61,132 nucleotides of DNA from Chloroflexota bacterium (GTDB taxonomy: Bacteria; Chloroflexota; Anaerolineae; Promineifilales; Promineifilaceae), in the NCBI GenBank assembly GCA_013112725.1, contig JABFFZ010000026.1:1-61132 (forward strand), given 5' to 3'. Every line of letters starts with the position of its first letter. The stretch's first letter is position 1. The position numbers were made by a program, and so were the translations under genes. The notes under the pieces are model-generated. The model was not told the origin of the DNA. It made no database searches and worked only from the letters and a program-made list of their open reading frames with translations. This document shows, in pieces, positions 16,445 through 24,401 of this stretch.

Positions 16445-16856
16445 TAAGAGGTCATTTGAAAATTAAGCAGCAGCGAGGCGTTTGAGCATGATGTGAATCG
16501 AGGCGAGATAAATCATCCCCTCACTGCTGCGCGTACACTTCTCATAATCCTTGCTTAAGCGGCAATACCGTCCTAACCAGGCAAATGTGCGTTCGACGAC
16601 CCAGTGACGAGGCAACAGCTGAAAGTATTTAAGCCCAGGGTCACTTCCAGCAGATTACCGACAGTATCCACCACGATATGGCGCCTGGGTCTGTGTGTTG
16701 TAAAGGTATCAACGGTTGAATAAGCTGCCACTGCTAATCGGTCAGATTACTGGTGTAAGCATGTGTTTTTTGTCACAATGGTTACTCCTGCTTGTGAATT
16801 GTGTGGTTTGGTCGCCTTACAATTCTATCAAGCAGGAATTTTCAAATGAACTCTTA
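16445..16856 (-). mobile_element. Internally deleted IS5-family (IS427-type) insertion sequence
   Basis: Terminal inverted repeats TAAGAGGTCATTTGAAAATT (left) and TAAGAGTTCATTTGAAAATT (right, reverse complement) match at 19 of 20 bases. Both start with TA, consistent with a TA target duplication as in the IS427 group. Only about 412 bp remain; an intact element would be roughly 800-900 bp. The transposase is broken (see the transposase relic). Confidence 0.85.
16463..16776 (-). pseudogene. IS5-family transposase relic
   Basis: Reading from GTG at 16776 (GCAGGAG upstream): TKNTHAYTSNLTD, stop, QWQLIQPLIP, i.e. the usual N-terminus LTDEQW with Glu replaced by TAG. The middle of the gene, with most catalytic residues, is missing. 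After the segment [18 protein letters not shown] a frameshift leads to [19 protein letters not shown]...[15 protein letters not shown], the normal C-terminus with its conserved glutamate. It cannot make active transposase. Confidence 0.9.
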
Positions 16857-16859
16857 GGG

Positions 16860-17038
16860 CAGCAATTCGAAATATGGCTTGCGGCGGCAGATAAATCTGC
16901 ACCTACAAAAGGCAAAGTCGGCCTTCGCCGACTGGCATACAGCCCACGCAGAGCCTGCCCTGAACCTGTTGAAGGGTGGGCTTTGCTCTCTGTAGGCGCG
17001 ATTTTAATCGCTGGCCCTTGGTAAATTGAGAATTGCTG
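16860..17038. mobile_element. 179-bp structured repeat, copy 1, with 9-bp flanking direct repeat
   Basis: Ends CAGCAATTC / GAATTGCTG are inverted. The element is exactly 179 bp and about 92 percent identical to the copy at 21735. It is flanked on both sides by CTCTTAGGG (16851-16859 and 17039-17047), a likely target duplication that includes the last six bases of the IS element, so it inserted after the IS. Internal hairpins: GCAGATAAATCTGC, GTCGGC-CTTC-GCCGAC, AGCCCAC...GTGGGCT and GCGATTTTAATCGC; the two middle ones are enclosed by CCTACA/TGTAGG. No open reading frame of note. Confidence 0.85.
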
Positions 17039-17056
17039 CTCTTAGGGTCTGAATAG

Positions 17057-17338
17057 TTACTTTTCCATCAAGGCTACGGACGGGGCAAAGTCAGCCAAGC
17101 CGGTGTATTTGTCGCTGAGGTATTTGATAAAAGTAACTACTAAGACCCGAAGGATTTTGCACACTGGTAGTTTAACTATCGTTGTTAAAAACCCTTCGGG
17201 TCTCTCGACAGGCTTTGTAGTTCTGATGAAGCGCATGAAAAGGACATAATCTTTGTATTAGCTGGCGTCCATGCCGCCACGCAGTTCGTCGCAGGAGGCC
17301 CAAAGGGAGGCATAGAGTTCTGATTTTTTGATGGCCAT
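17057..17338 (-). pseudogene. Relic of a type I restriction-modification methyltransferase N-terminus (hsdM)
   Basis: Minus-strand reading from the ATG at 17338 (AAAGGA upstream): MAIKKSELYASLWASCDELR, GGMDAS, stop, YKDYVL. This is the highly conserved start of HsdM (GGMDASQYKDYVL) with Gln changed to TAG. About 90 bases of foreign inverted-repeat sequence interrupt it, after which FIKYLSDKYTG, again HsdM-like (KYVSDKYAG), resumes before a stop. The rest of the methyltransferase and any hsdS/hsdR are absent from the window. It marks a lost restriction locus. Confidence 0.8.
17133..17226 (-). repeat. GAGACC-TTTTT inverted-repeat element, copy in hsdM relic
   Basis: Arms AGACCCGAAGGATTTTG and AAAAACCCTTCGGGTCT face each other across a 27-base centre; the outer end GTAAC matches the other two copies. 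It interrupts the hsdM relic. The outer right boundary is uncertain. Confidence 0.6.
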
Positions 17339-17578
17339 GCCGGAGTCCTTTTGTGTTTTGGTGTACGGTGTCCGGTTTATTTTATCACGCTATGCCGGGG
17401 GGTCTACCGGGCAGGGGGGAGGCCAGCTGGCTGAATTGGCCGGTGCGCAGGCAAATGGGCCAGCACAGGCTGAAGAAGCGCTCCGGATGGCTGAGATGAC
17501 TTGCCGAGATTATTGGCTTCCTGGCGGCTTTGGGTTATAAAGCCAGCCACATTCACCCACTGATTTGGAGGTTGATAG
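17339..17578. other. Non-coding stretch before the peroxidase-related gene
   Basis: No supported gene. An open frame on the plus strand has no ribosome site or recognisable similarity. No octamer and no heptad hairpin. Confidence 0.4.
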
Positions 17579-18160
17579 ATGAGCGAGATTATCGAACAAG
17601 AGCGTATTTGCTGGTTTGCTATTCCTGACGAGGCGGACCTGGACGAAGATTTACGAAAGTTGTTTGCCAAAGCACGGGAAAAGATCGGTTTTGTGCCCAA
17701 TGTGTTTGTGGCCTACACCATGCGCCCCACCCATTTTCGCCCCTGGTTCAGCCACTTCCGCGAACTGATGCAAGGGCCGTCTGACCTTTCTCCGGCACAG
17801 CGGGAGATGATCAGCGTGGTCGTCTCCTCGCAAAACCATTGCCTCTACTGCCTGGTCAGCCACGGCGCTGACCTGCGCGCTGCGCTGGAAGACCCCATCC
17901 TCGGCGACCGCATTACCTTTGATTATCGCCGCGCCGGATTGGACGCCAAGAACCTGGCGATGCTGGACTATGCCGTCAAAATCACCAATAACCCGGTGGA
18001 GTGCAGCGAGGCGGACATTGAAAACCTGCGCCGCGCCGGTTTCTCCGACGAGGCCATCTTTGACATTGCCGAAATTGCCGCCATGTATAATTTCACCAAC
18101 CGTCTGGCCTCGGCCACGGGGATGCTGCCGAACCGGGAGTATCATGCGTTGGGGCGATGA
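17579..18160 (+). CDS. Peroxidase-related enzyme of the carboxymuconolactone decarboxylase/AhpD fold
   Basis: 193 residues, the family's usual size, with GGAGG about 8 bases before the ATG. The central helix carries SSQNHCLYCLVSHG, the CxxC plus histidine pattern of AhpD-like alkylhydroperoxidases, preceded by LSPAQREMISVVV. The C-terminal half (YAVKITNNP...LRRAGFSDEAIFDI.EI) matches the uncharacterised peroxidase-related subfamily. It probably reduces organic peroxides with thiol electrons in the cytoplasm. Standing alone; the stop codon lies at the edge of a heptad hairpin shared with the convergent M23 gene. Confidence 0.85.
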   Translation: MSEIIEQERICWFAIPDEADLDEDLRKLFAKAREKIGFVPNVFVAYTMRPTHFRPWFSHFRELMQGPSDLSPAQREMISVVVSSQNHCLYCLVSHGADLRAALEDPILGDRITFDYRRAGLDAKNLAMLDYAVKITNNPVECSEADIENLRRAGFSDEAIFDIAEIAAMYNFTNRLASATGMLPNREYHALGR

Positions 18161-18215
18161 TGCGTGATGCGTGACAAGTGAAATCACTCGTCACTCGTCA
18201 CGCATCACGGATTAC
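18157..18215. repeat. Heptad hairpin GTGATGC / CACTCGT-CACGCAT between convergent genes
   Basis: Arms GATGCGTGATGCGTGAC... and ...CACTCGTCACGCATCACGG. It includes the stop codon of the plus-strand gene and encodes the last residues (RNP) and stop of the minus-strand M23 gene. Confidence 0.85.
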
Positions 18216-19920
18216 GAAACAACGCCGCGACCAACTCCCGCACCTCCACCGGGCGAAGGAACTGGCCCAGGTAGTGGCCGTTTAGCCACAGTTCAAAGTG
18301 GAGATGGGCGTCTTCGGTGGCGCTGGATACGGAGAGGGGGGAGCCGGTGTTGCCCACCAGACCAATACGCTGCCCGGCGGTCACGGCCGTACCCACCACC
18401 ACCTCTTCTTCAATTCCACTCAAATGAACATACCGCGCCACTGTGCCATCCGGGTGTTCGATCCACACCTGCATCCCCCGGTAAAAGTCCAGCGCTTCGG
18501 CCGTGGAAGCGCCTTCCTCCCGTATCTTCTGCCACCAACGGCCAAAAACGGTTTCATCCGGCTGTTCATAGTCATGCGTGGCCCGAATCACCACGCCATC
18601 GGCCACCGCCAGCACGGGTGTGCCCGCCGCCCAGTAAAAGTCCACCCCTTCATGCACCCCCAGCCGGTAATGGCGCGGCGCGCCCGGCAGCTGCAAATCG
18701 CGCAGGCCGGCCTGGCTGCCCGGCACGGGGATGAGGAAAGGGCCGAGGTTTGACCACACGGCCGTGTCGTGTGGCGCACTCCCCACAAAAACCGGCCCAC
18801 CAGGGATACCCACCCATCGCTCCGGCGCATCCACAAAATAAAGCTGGTTCTGCCCGGCCAGAATAAGCCGTTTGCCATCCACCGCCAACGTGCTGACCGG
18901 CGGCAGTTGGGTGACGGCCAGTAATGCGCCTGTGTCGGGGTGCAGAGTGAGCAGGCGGCGTCCGGCACTATCCAACACATACACGGCCGTGTCCGTCATC
19001 ACCACCTGGCGCGGCTGGCGCATCGCTACCGTTGGTTGGAAGGTCTCAACATGGGCGGTATTGGCATAAAGCCGCACAGTAGCGGTGAGAGTGGCGGCGT
19101 CTTGCAGCAGGACGGCCGTTTGCGTCAACCAGGCGCTCACATCCACCGGGCGCATCCCATCGGGCAGCACCCAGAAGCGGTCGGGGCGGTCAGGGCCAAA
19201 TTGCATGGCAACGTTATAGCTTGGCTCCACCAGCACATAGTCGTCCAGAGCCACATAATAGTGGCTGGACATGTCGCCAATCGGCCGGTCATGTCGCGTC
19301 AGCGACCAGGTTTGGGTTGCCAGGTCATAACGATAGACATCACCGGCGCGATCCAGCGCCAGGAGGGCATCGGCTGTCAGCGCCAGGTCGAGTGGTTCGA
19401 TAACCATCACACCCTCTACCAGATCACCAGGGGAGAGTAAAAGCACCGGCGATGTGGGCTGCGCCAGATCAAAGAGCAACACCCGGCCACCGTCTAACAA
19501 ATAAGCGGTGTTCCCGGCCACTTCCAGGGCAATTGGATACACAAAAACGCCATCGTCATACCGCCATACGCCGGTATTGCTCCGGTCAAGCAGGCGGTAA
19601 CTGACTCCGGCCATCCGCGCTACCTGAGACATCTTTTCATCAAGTGGATTTTGTAAGCCAGGTGTGGGAGTGTTCAGGGGTTCAGAGGTTATCGCGATCT
19701 GGCGTTCAGGTGTGGGGGTAACATGGTGTTCAGGTGTTGACGTGAAAGGGTTTTTGGGTGTGGCGGTGGCAGAGGGCACGGCCGTACCGGTCATTGCAGG
19801 TATAACAGGAATGAGAGGGGCAGCGGCGGGGGAGTGGGTACAGGCAACCAGCGTGATGAAAATAGTAACGGCGGCCGTAAGGGCTAATTGACGGCCGTTC
19901 ACATGGTAATGGCCGTTCAT
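18205..19920 (-). CDS. Lipoprotein with beta-propeller and C-terminal M23 (LytM) peptidase domain
   Basis: 571 residues. Signal segment ALTAAVTIFITLVAC with a lipobox, a Thr/Pro-rich stalk to about residue 85, then about 300 residues of beta-propeller-like repeats (LLDGGRVLLFDLAQP, LLALDRAGDVYRYDLATQ, YVLDSAGRRLLTLHPDTG). The C-terminal M23 domain has HEGVDFYW (His, Asp ligands) and DAHLHFELW (HxH). LytM proteins cut peptide cross-bridges in cell walls, or act as regulators when ligands are lost; here ligands are present. It overlaps the preceding FG-GAP gene by ATGA, so the two are translationally coupled and probably function together outside the membrane. Confidence 0.85.
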   Translation of the reverse strand: MNGHYHVNGRQLALTAAVTIFITLVACTHSPAAAPLIPVIPAMTGTAVPSATATPKNPFTSTPEHHVTPTPERQIAITSEPLNTPTPGLQNPLDEKMSQVARMAGVSYRLLDRSNTGVWRYDDGVFVYPIALEVAGNTAYLLDGGRVLLFDLAQPTSPVLLLSPGDLVEGVMVIEPLDLALTADALLALDRAGDVYRYDLATQTWSLTRHDRPIGDMSSHYYVALDDYVLVEPSYNVAMQFGPDRPDRFWVLPDGMRPVDVSAWLTQTAVLLQDAATLTATVRLYANTAHVETFQPTVAMRQPRQVVMTDTAVYVLDSAGRRLLTLHPDTGALLAVTQLPPVSTLAVDGKRLILAGQNQLYFVDAPERWVGIPGGPVFVGSAPHDTAVWSNLGPFLIPVPGSQAGLRDLQLPGAPRHYRLGVHEGVDFYWAAGTPVLAVADGVVIRATHDYEQPDETVFGRWWQKIREEGASTAEALDFYRGMQVWIEHPDGTVARYVHLSGIEEEVVVGTAVTAGQRIGLVGNTGSPLSVSSATEDAHLHFELWLNGHYLGQFLRPVEVRELVAALFRNP

Positions 19921-21593
19921 ACCTTTCTCCGCTTACTTGCAAACAACAATAGTAACACCGCCCCAGCTATTACTAACAGCCAGAACAGCCAGGTAGCTTT
20001 GACGGGCGTCGGCATCCTCTCATCTTCTGGCATAGGCATGGTGACCAGGGGCTTGGGCTGATAGGTAATGGTGTGGCGCCGGTTGATAGCCAGGTCATCC
20101 AATACCTGCACCTGTCCGTCCGGCCAGGTAATTTGCACTTTGTCCAGTACGGCCGTGCCCAGGCCAAAGTGCACATCCAGCCAATCCCCCGACCCCAGGC
20201 TGGAGCCATTTTTCACTTCCTGGAGTTGGGCACGGCCGTTGCTGTCCGTCACCATCACCCGCGCCCCCAGCGCATCCCGGTTCACATAGCCGCTGCCCAC
20301 CAGTTTCAACGTCAGCCAGTTGTACGCCGATTGGCTGCCCATCGTGTTGCGGTAGAGATGGTATCCCTCGTCATAATTGCCGATCACCAGATCAACCCAG
20401 CCATCCTGGTCATAATCGGCCGCCGCCACGCCAATGGTGCGCCCCGGATTAGCCGCGCCGGAGGATTCACCCAGGTTGGTAAATGTGCCATCGCCATTAT
20501 TGTGGAAAAGCGGATTGGCCGGGCTGCCACCCGCCACCCCCTCCATAATGCTCAGATACAGGTCTTGCCAGCCATCGTTATCATAGTCTAGGAAGACCGC
20601 CCCCCAGCCAACCCCTTGTGGATATTGCACCCCGGCGCTCTCAGCCGTGTCGCCAAACGCGCCATTCCCCTGGTTTTGCAGCAGCGTCATCGGCCCGGCA
20701 TTAGAGAAATAAAAATCCAGGTCGCCATCGTTGTCATAGTCGCCGGTCGCCAGCCCCATGCCCATCACCCGCGTGTCTGCGCCTGCTGCGGCGGAGATTT
20801 CGGTGAAACACCAACCCAGGCAGTACGGCCCGTCGTTGCGCCAGAGGGCGTTGCCCACCGGGTTGATGAATTCGTCATTCACCAGGTAAATGTCCAGGTC
20901 GCCGTCATTGTCGAAGTCCACGAAGCTGGCGACAAAACCGGCGCCGCGTGTCTTGCCGCCGGGTAGCAGGTTGGTGACATCAGTGAATGTGCCGTCCCGG
21001 TTATTGCGGTAGAAAGCGTCTTTTTCTCCCTCAATAGAACGGCCACAGCGGGGATCACAGGCCCAGTTAGCGATGTACAAATCCACGTAACCATCGCCGT
21101 TGAAGTCACCCCAGGCGGCCGTTTTGCTGTTTTCGTTGCCTGCTATGCCGGCTACGGCCGTGACATCCACAAACCCCTGCCCCTGCTCATTGCGAAAGAA
21201 GACGTTTGGCCCCCAATTCAGCACCAGCAAATCGGGCCAGCCGTCATTGTCATAGTCGGCAAAAATCGCACCGGCGCTTTCCGCGTCCGGCAAAGCGACC
21301 TGCGCATTCAGGGGCGACACGGCCAAGGTGCCGTCACCATTGTTGCGGTAAAGGGTATTGGGGCCGTCCGTATCGGTAACGTAGAGGTCGAGCCAGCCGT
21401 CCTGATCATAATCGCCCCACGCCTGCCCGGTCACTTTTTCGCCGTCGGTACGAGCGCGGGGGCTGTTGATGCCGGCCGCGGCGGTAACATCCTGGTAGGG
21501 GATGGGTTCTGTTTGGGCGCGGGTGGTGGTGATGATGGCTACGGCCGTTGACACCACCATCCCCATTACAACAAACCATTTCTTCTTCATCAT
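19917..21593 (-). CDS. CRTAC1-like FG-GAP/VCBS repeat protein with ASPIC/UnbV domain and C-terminal membrane anchor
   Basis: About 558 residues; start taken at the MMKKKW methionine, with GGGAGAG just upstream. Signal peptide KKKWFVVMGMVVSTAVAIIT. Six or more FG-GAP/VCBS blades carry the calcium-binding pattern DYDxDGWxDLY (for example DYDQDGWLDLYVTD, DYDNDGDLDFYFSN). Residues about 420-510 match the ASPIC/UnbV domain (NWLTLKLVGSGYVNRDALGARV). A final hydrophobic helix WLFWLLVIAGAVLLLLF and basic RRKV end anchor it in the membrane. Seven-bladed propellers of this type mediate extracellular binding. Coupled to the M23 lipoprotein gene. Confidence 0.88.
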   Translation of the reverse strand: MMKKKWFVVMGMVVSTAVAIITTTRAQTEPIPYQDVTAAAGINSPRARTDGEKVTGQAWGDYDQDGWLDLYVTDTDGPNTLYRNNGDGTLAVSPLNAQVALPDAESAGAIFADYDNDGWPDLLVLNWGPNVFFRNEQGQGFVDVTAVAGIAGNENSKTAAWGDFNGDGYVDLYIANWACDPRCGRSIEGEKDAFYRNNRDGTFTDVTNLLPGGKTRGAGFVASFVDFDNDGDLDIYLVNDEFINPVGNALWRNDGPYCLGWCFTEISAAAGADTRVMGMGLATGDYDNDGDLDFYFSNAGPMTLLQNQGNGAFGDTAESAGVQYPQGVGWGAVFLDYDNDGWQDLYLSIMEGVAGGSPANPLFHNNGDGTFTNLGESSGAANPGRTIGVAAADYDQDGWVDLVIGNYDEGYHLYRNTMGSQSAYNWLTLKLVGSGYVNRDALGARVMVTDSNGRAQLQEVKNGSSLGSGDWLDVHFGLGTAVLDKVQITWPDGQVQVLDDLAINRRHTITYQPKPLVTMPMPEDERMPTPVKATWLFWLLVIAGAVLLLLFASKRRKV

Positions 21594-21625
21594 CTCTCCC
21601 ATTTCGTTTCGTTTCGTTCCGTTCC

Positions 21626-21680
21626 GTTTGTAGTAGGCGATTTATCGCCCACCGAAGGCACTAAAGTGCCCACTACAAAC
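21626..21680. repeat. TTTGTAG three-way-junction repeat, copy 2
   Basis: Closing arms GTTTGTAGT / ACTACAAAC, perfect, enclose GGCGATTTATCGCC and GGCACTAAAGTGCC. Preceded by a pentameric run of TTTCG/TTCCG (21602-21626). It fills the upstream region of the CRTAC1-like gene. Confidence 0.8.
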
Positions 21681-21734
21681 CAAAACCATTATCTTCCATT
21701 TTGTCAGGCCGGGGTAGTGACAGCAATTCTCAAT

Positions 21735-21913
21735 CAGCAATTCTCAATTTGGCTGGCGGCGGCAGATAAATCTGCACCTACAAAAGGCAAAGTCGGCCTG
21801 CGCCGACTGGTGACTAGCCCACGCAGAGCCTGCCCTGAACCTGTTGAAGGGTAGGCTTTGCTCTCTGTAGGCGCGATTTTAATCGCTGACTCTTGGTGAA
21901 TTGAGAATTGCTG
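21735..21913. mobile_element. 179-bp structured repeat, copy 2
   Basis: Same length and order of hairpins as the copy at 16860. Inverted ends CAGCAATTCTCAATTT / GAATTGAGAATTGCTG; an extra 14-base copy of the left end lies directly before it (21721-21734). Occupies most of the 390-base gap before the ribbon-helix-helix gene. Confidence 0.85.
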
Positions 21914-21986
21914 GGGTAGTGAAGTAATCCTTGACGCCTATTTTAGTAGCACATACAATTTTCTTCGGCAAACCAGGACATGAGAA

Positions 21987-22226
21987 ATGGCAACTTTGCG
22001 TTTGAGAATCCCTGATTACCTGCACAAAATGGCGCGTGAAGTGGCTAAAACTGAAGGTATTTCGGTTAATCAATTGATTACGCTGGCTGTGGCCGAGAAA
22101 CTTTCGGCTCTGGCAACTGAGAGTTACCTGGAAGAGCGTGCTAAACGTGGCAGCCGGGAAAAGTATGAAGCTGCTCTGGCGAAAGTGTCGGACGTGGAAC
22201 CAGAGGAGTATAACCGGTTGGATTAA
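21987..22226 (+). CDS. Ribbon-helix-helix (CopG/HicB-like) DNA-binding protein, orphan antitoxin
   Basis: 79 residues. MATLRLRIPDYLHKMAREVA followed by EGISVNQLITLAVAEKL is the beta-strand plus two-helix RHH motif of HicB/CopG antitoxins. The second half (EERAKRGSREKYEAAL.KV.D.EP) is the usual acidic toxin-binding tail. No toxin gene flanks it: upstream is repeat DNA and downstream a broken lipoprotein gene. It is either an orphan antitoxin or a stand-alone repressor. Confidence 0.75.
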   Translation: MATLRLRIPDYLHKMAREVAKTEGISVNQLITLAVAEKLSALATESYLEERAKRGSREKYEAALAKVSDVEPEEYNRLD

Positions 22227-22239
22227 AGAAGGGAGAGAT

Positions 22240-22685
22240 ATGGCTACCAGGCGAATTTTCTCGCTTCTTGTCTTGATTGGTGTGGGGTTGGTTGGCTGCA
22301 CGGCCGTACCCGACCCCACACTATCCCCCCAAACTCTGACCGGTGAAGGGGTAACGGTGGCGGTGACACGGCCGTACCCTCACTTTCTACTCCCCCACTC
22401 CTGAACTGATGCTATATGACCTGGAAACCGGTGAATTTTTGCCGCCGCTGACGGCCCGTACCCTTTACCCCGCTCTGGTCGCCAGATAGCAGCCGCTTTG
22501 TTTACCAGCACCCCACCGGTAGCCTCGCCATCTTTGACACCCGCGCCAACACCGCTTACCCGCTGGCAACCGCTGGCGGCGAGCGGCTCACCAACCCCCA
22601 ATGGTCTTAAGACGGCACATACCTGAGTGTAATCGTGCAGCAAGAGGATGGGACAAGGGACACAGCCTTGCTGCAAATCCCCTGA
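22240..22685 (+). pseudogene. Broken beta-propeller lipoprotein gene
   Basis: Starts MATRRIFSLLVLIGVGLVGC, a good lipoprotein signal. A frameshift after TRPYP is followed in other frames by SPTPELMLYDLETGEFLPPL and then by PLWSPDSSRFVYQHPTG, IFDTRANTAYPLA and NPQWS, stop, DGTYLSV. The last parts are TolB/WD40-like blades (WSPDG...). At least two frameshifts and one stop are needed to explain it, and the protein is far shorter than an intact propeller. Probably dead. Confidence 0.75.
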
Positions 22686-22803
22686 CATTTAGCACAGCAG
22701 CAAATAATCCACACACTAAATCCGCGTCATCCGCGTTCGTCCCCGCCCTGTTTTCATTGATGGTTGCGGGCTAAAGGGCAAACCGGTATCATCACCTGTG
22801 ACC

Positions 22804-22850
22804 GATTGGGAGATTGTCAATCTCCTGATCTGCCAATCTCTCAATCTCAA
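22804..22850. repeat. Heptad array, CAATCTC units with inverted arm
   Basis: GATTGGGAGATTG is followed by CAATCTCCTGATC and CAATCTCTCAATCTC. Upstream of the DEAD-box helicase gene. Confidence 0.75.
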
Positions 22851-22873
22851 CAACCTGATATTTGGAGCAATTA

Positions 22874-24388
22874 ATGGATCAAGACGATATGACGCCAACG
22901 GCTGTGCCCGACACACCCGCCGCGTCAGAAAACATACAAATTGAAGAACCGGCCAACGCTTTGCCGGTGCTCACGGCTGCCGACCTACCCGAAAGCTGGC
23001 GGCAGGCCATGGCCCGCGCCGGCTGGACGGATTTGACGCCGGTGCAATCCCGCGCCATCCCCTATGTGTTGGCCGGGCGGGACTTGCTGGTGCAGTCGCG
23101 CACCGGCAGCGGCAAGACGGGCGCCTTTGTGCTGCCCATTTTGGAGCGCATCAACCCCCGGCTCAATGCCTGCCAGGCGTTGGTGCTGGTACCCACCCGT
23201 GAACTGGCGCAGCAGGTGAGCCATGATGCCGCCTTGTTGGCCGGAGATAGCGGGATCAGGGTTACGGCCGTGTATGGCGGCGTAGGCTATGGGCAGCAGC
23301 TAGACGCCTTTCGCCAGGGCGCGCATCTGGTGGTGGGCACACCGGGCCGCGTATTAGATCATCTCATCCGCCGTTCGTTGTCGCTGGAATCGCTGAAAAT
23401 CCTGGTGTTTGACGAAGCAGATCGGCTGCTTTCTATGGGCTTTTACCAGGATATGCTGGACGTAAAGCATTATTTGCCCGCCAAAAGCGTGAACGGCGCC
23501 AAAAGCGTGGACGGTTACATGTTCTCCGCCACCTTCCCCATTCGCGTTAAGCAGTTAGCCAAACAATTCCTGCACGAACCGGACTTCCTGGGGCTGAGCA
23601 GCGAGAATGTGCATGTAGTGGAAACAGAACACTGTTACTACATCACGCCGGGTATGGACAAAGACCGCAGTCTGGTGCGCATTATCGAAGTGGAAAATCC
23701 CGAATCGGCCATCATTTTCTGCAATACCAGAGACCGGGTGCAGTATGTGACGGTGGTCTTGCAGCGATTTGGTTATGACGCCGACGCACTGAGTTCCGAC
23801 CTGTCACAGAAAGATCGGGACAGGGTGTTGAACCGGGTGCGCCAGGGTACGCTCCGCTTTTTGGTAGCGACGGATGTGGCGGCGCGGGGCATTGATATTC
23901 CCGAACTCTCGCACGTAATTCAGTATGAACCGCCGGAAGACCCGGAATTATATATCCACCGCGCCGGGCGCACGGGGCGAGCCGGGGCCAGCGGCGTGGC
24001 GATCACCCTGGTGAACGAATTGGAAGACACCAAGCTGCGGCGGATTGCCCGGCAGTACGAGATTGAATTGCAACAACGGCCGTTGCCCAGCGATGAAGAT
24101 GTGGCTGCTGTGGTAGGTGAACGGACGACGGTCTTCCTGGAAACGAAGCTGCGCGCCCGTGATAAACTGCAAACGGAACGGATGCGCCGTTTTGTGCCGC
24201 AAGCGCAAAACCTGGCCGAAAGCGAAGATGGGCTGGCGCTGCTGGCGATGTTGCTAGATGATTATTACCAGGTGACCATGCACAAACCACCGCCCATCAA
24301 AGAACCGGAAGAGGCGGCACGGCCGTCTGAGCGGTACACCGGTGGCAACAAACGACGACGCAGTGGCCGGCGTGGCCCCAGAAAGTGA
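22874..24388 (+). CDS. DEAD-box ATP-dependent RNA helicase
   Basis: 504 residues from the ATG at 22874 (GGAG six bases upstream). All helicase motifs are visible: Q-motif region GWTDLTPVQSRAIP, motif I SRTGSGKTG, Ia PTRELAQQ, II DEADRLLSMGF, III FSATFP, V ATDVAARGIDIP and VI HRAGRTGRAG. The C-terminal tail is basic (KRRRSGRRGPRK), likely RNA-binding. It remodels RNA duplexes, for example in ribosome assembly, mRNA decay or cold adaptation; the exact DeaD/RhlE/CshA class cannot be fixed. An acidic N-terminal extension of about 40 residues is unusual. A lipoprotein gene follows closely. Confidence 0.92.
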   Translation: MDQDDMTPTAVPDTPAASENIQIEEPANALPVLTAADLPESWRQAMARAGWTDLTPVQSRAIPYVLAGRDLLVQSRTGSGKTGAFVLPILERINPRLNACQALVLVPTRELAQQVSHDAALLAGDSGIRVTAVYGGVGYGQQLDAFRQGAHLVVGTPGRVLDHLIRRSLSLESLKILVFDEADRLLSMGFYQDMLDVKHYLPAKSVNGAKSVDGYMFSATFPIRVKQLAKQFLHEPDFLGLSSENVHVVETEHCYYITPGMDKDRSLVRIIEVENPESAIIFCNTRDRVQYVTVVLQRFGYDADALSSDLSQKDRDRVLNRVRQGTLRFLVATDVAARGIDIPELSHVIQYEPPEDPELYIHRAGRTGRAGASGVAITLVNELEDTKLRRIARQYEIELQQRPLPSDEDVAAVVGERTTVFLETKLRARDKLQTERMRRFVPQAQNLAESEDGLALLAMLLDDYYQVTMHKPPPIKEPEEAARPSERYTGGNKRRRSGRRGPRK

Positions 24389-24401
24389 CCCAACGAGGAG
24401 A

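Noticed and set aside
16716..17024. 102-codon plus-strand frame
   Set aside because: Spans the IS end and the 179-bp element, both non-coding in this sense.
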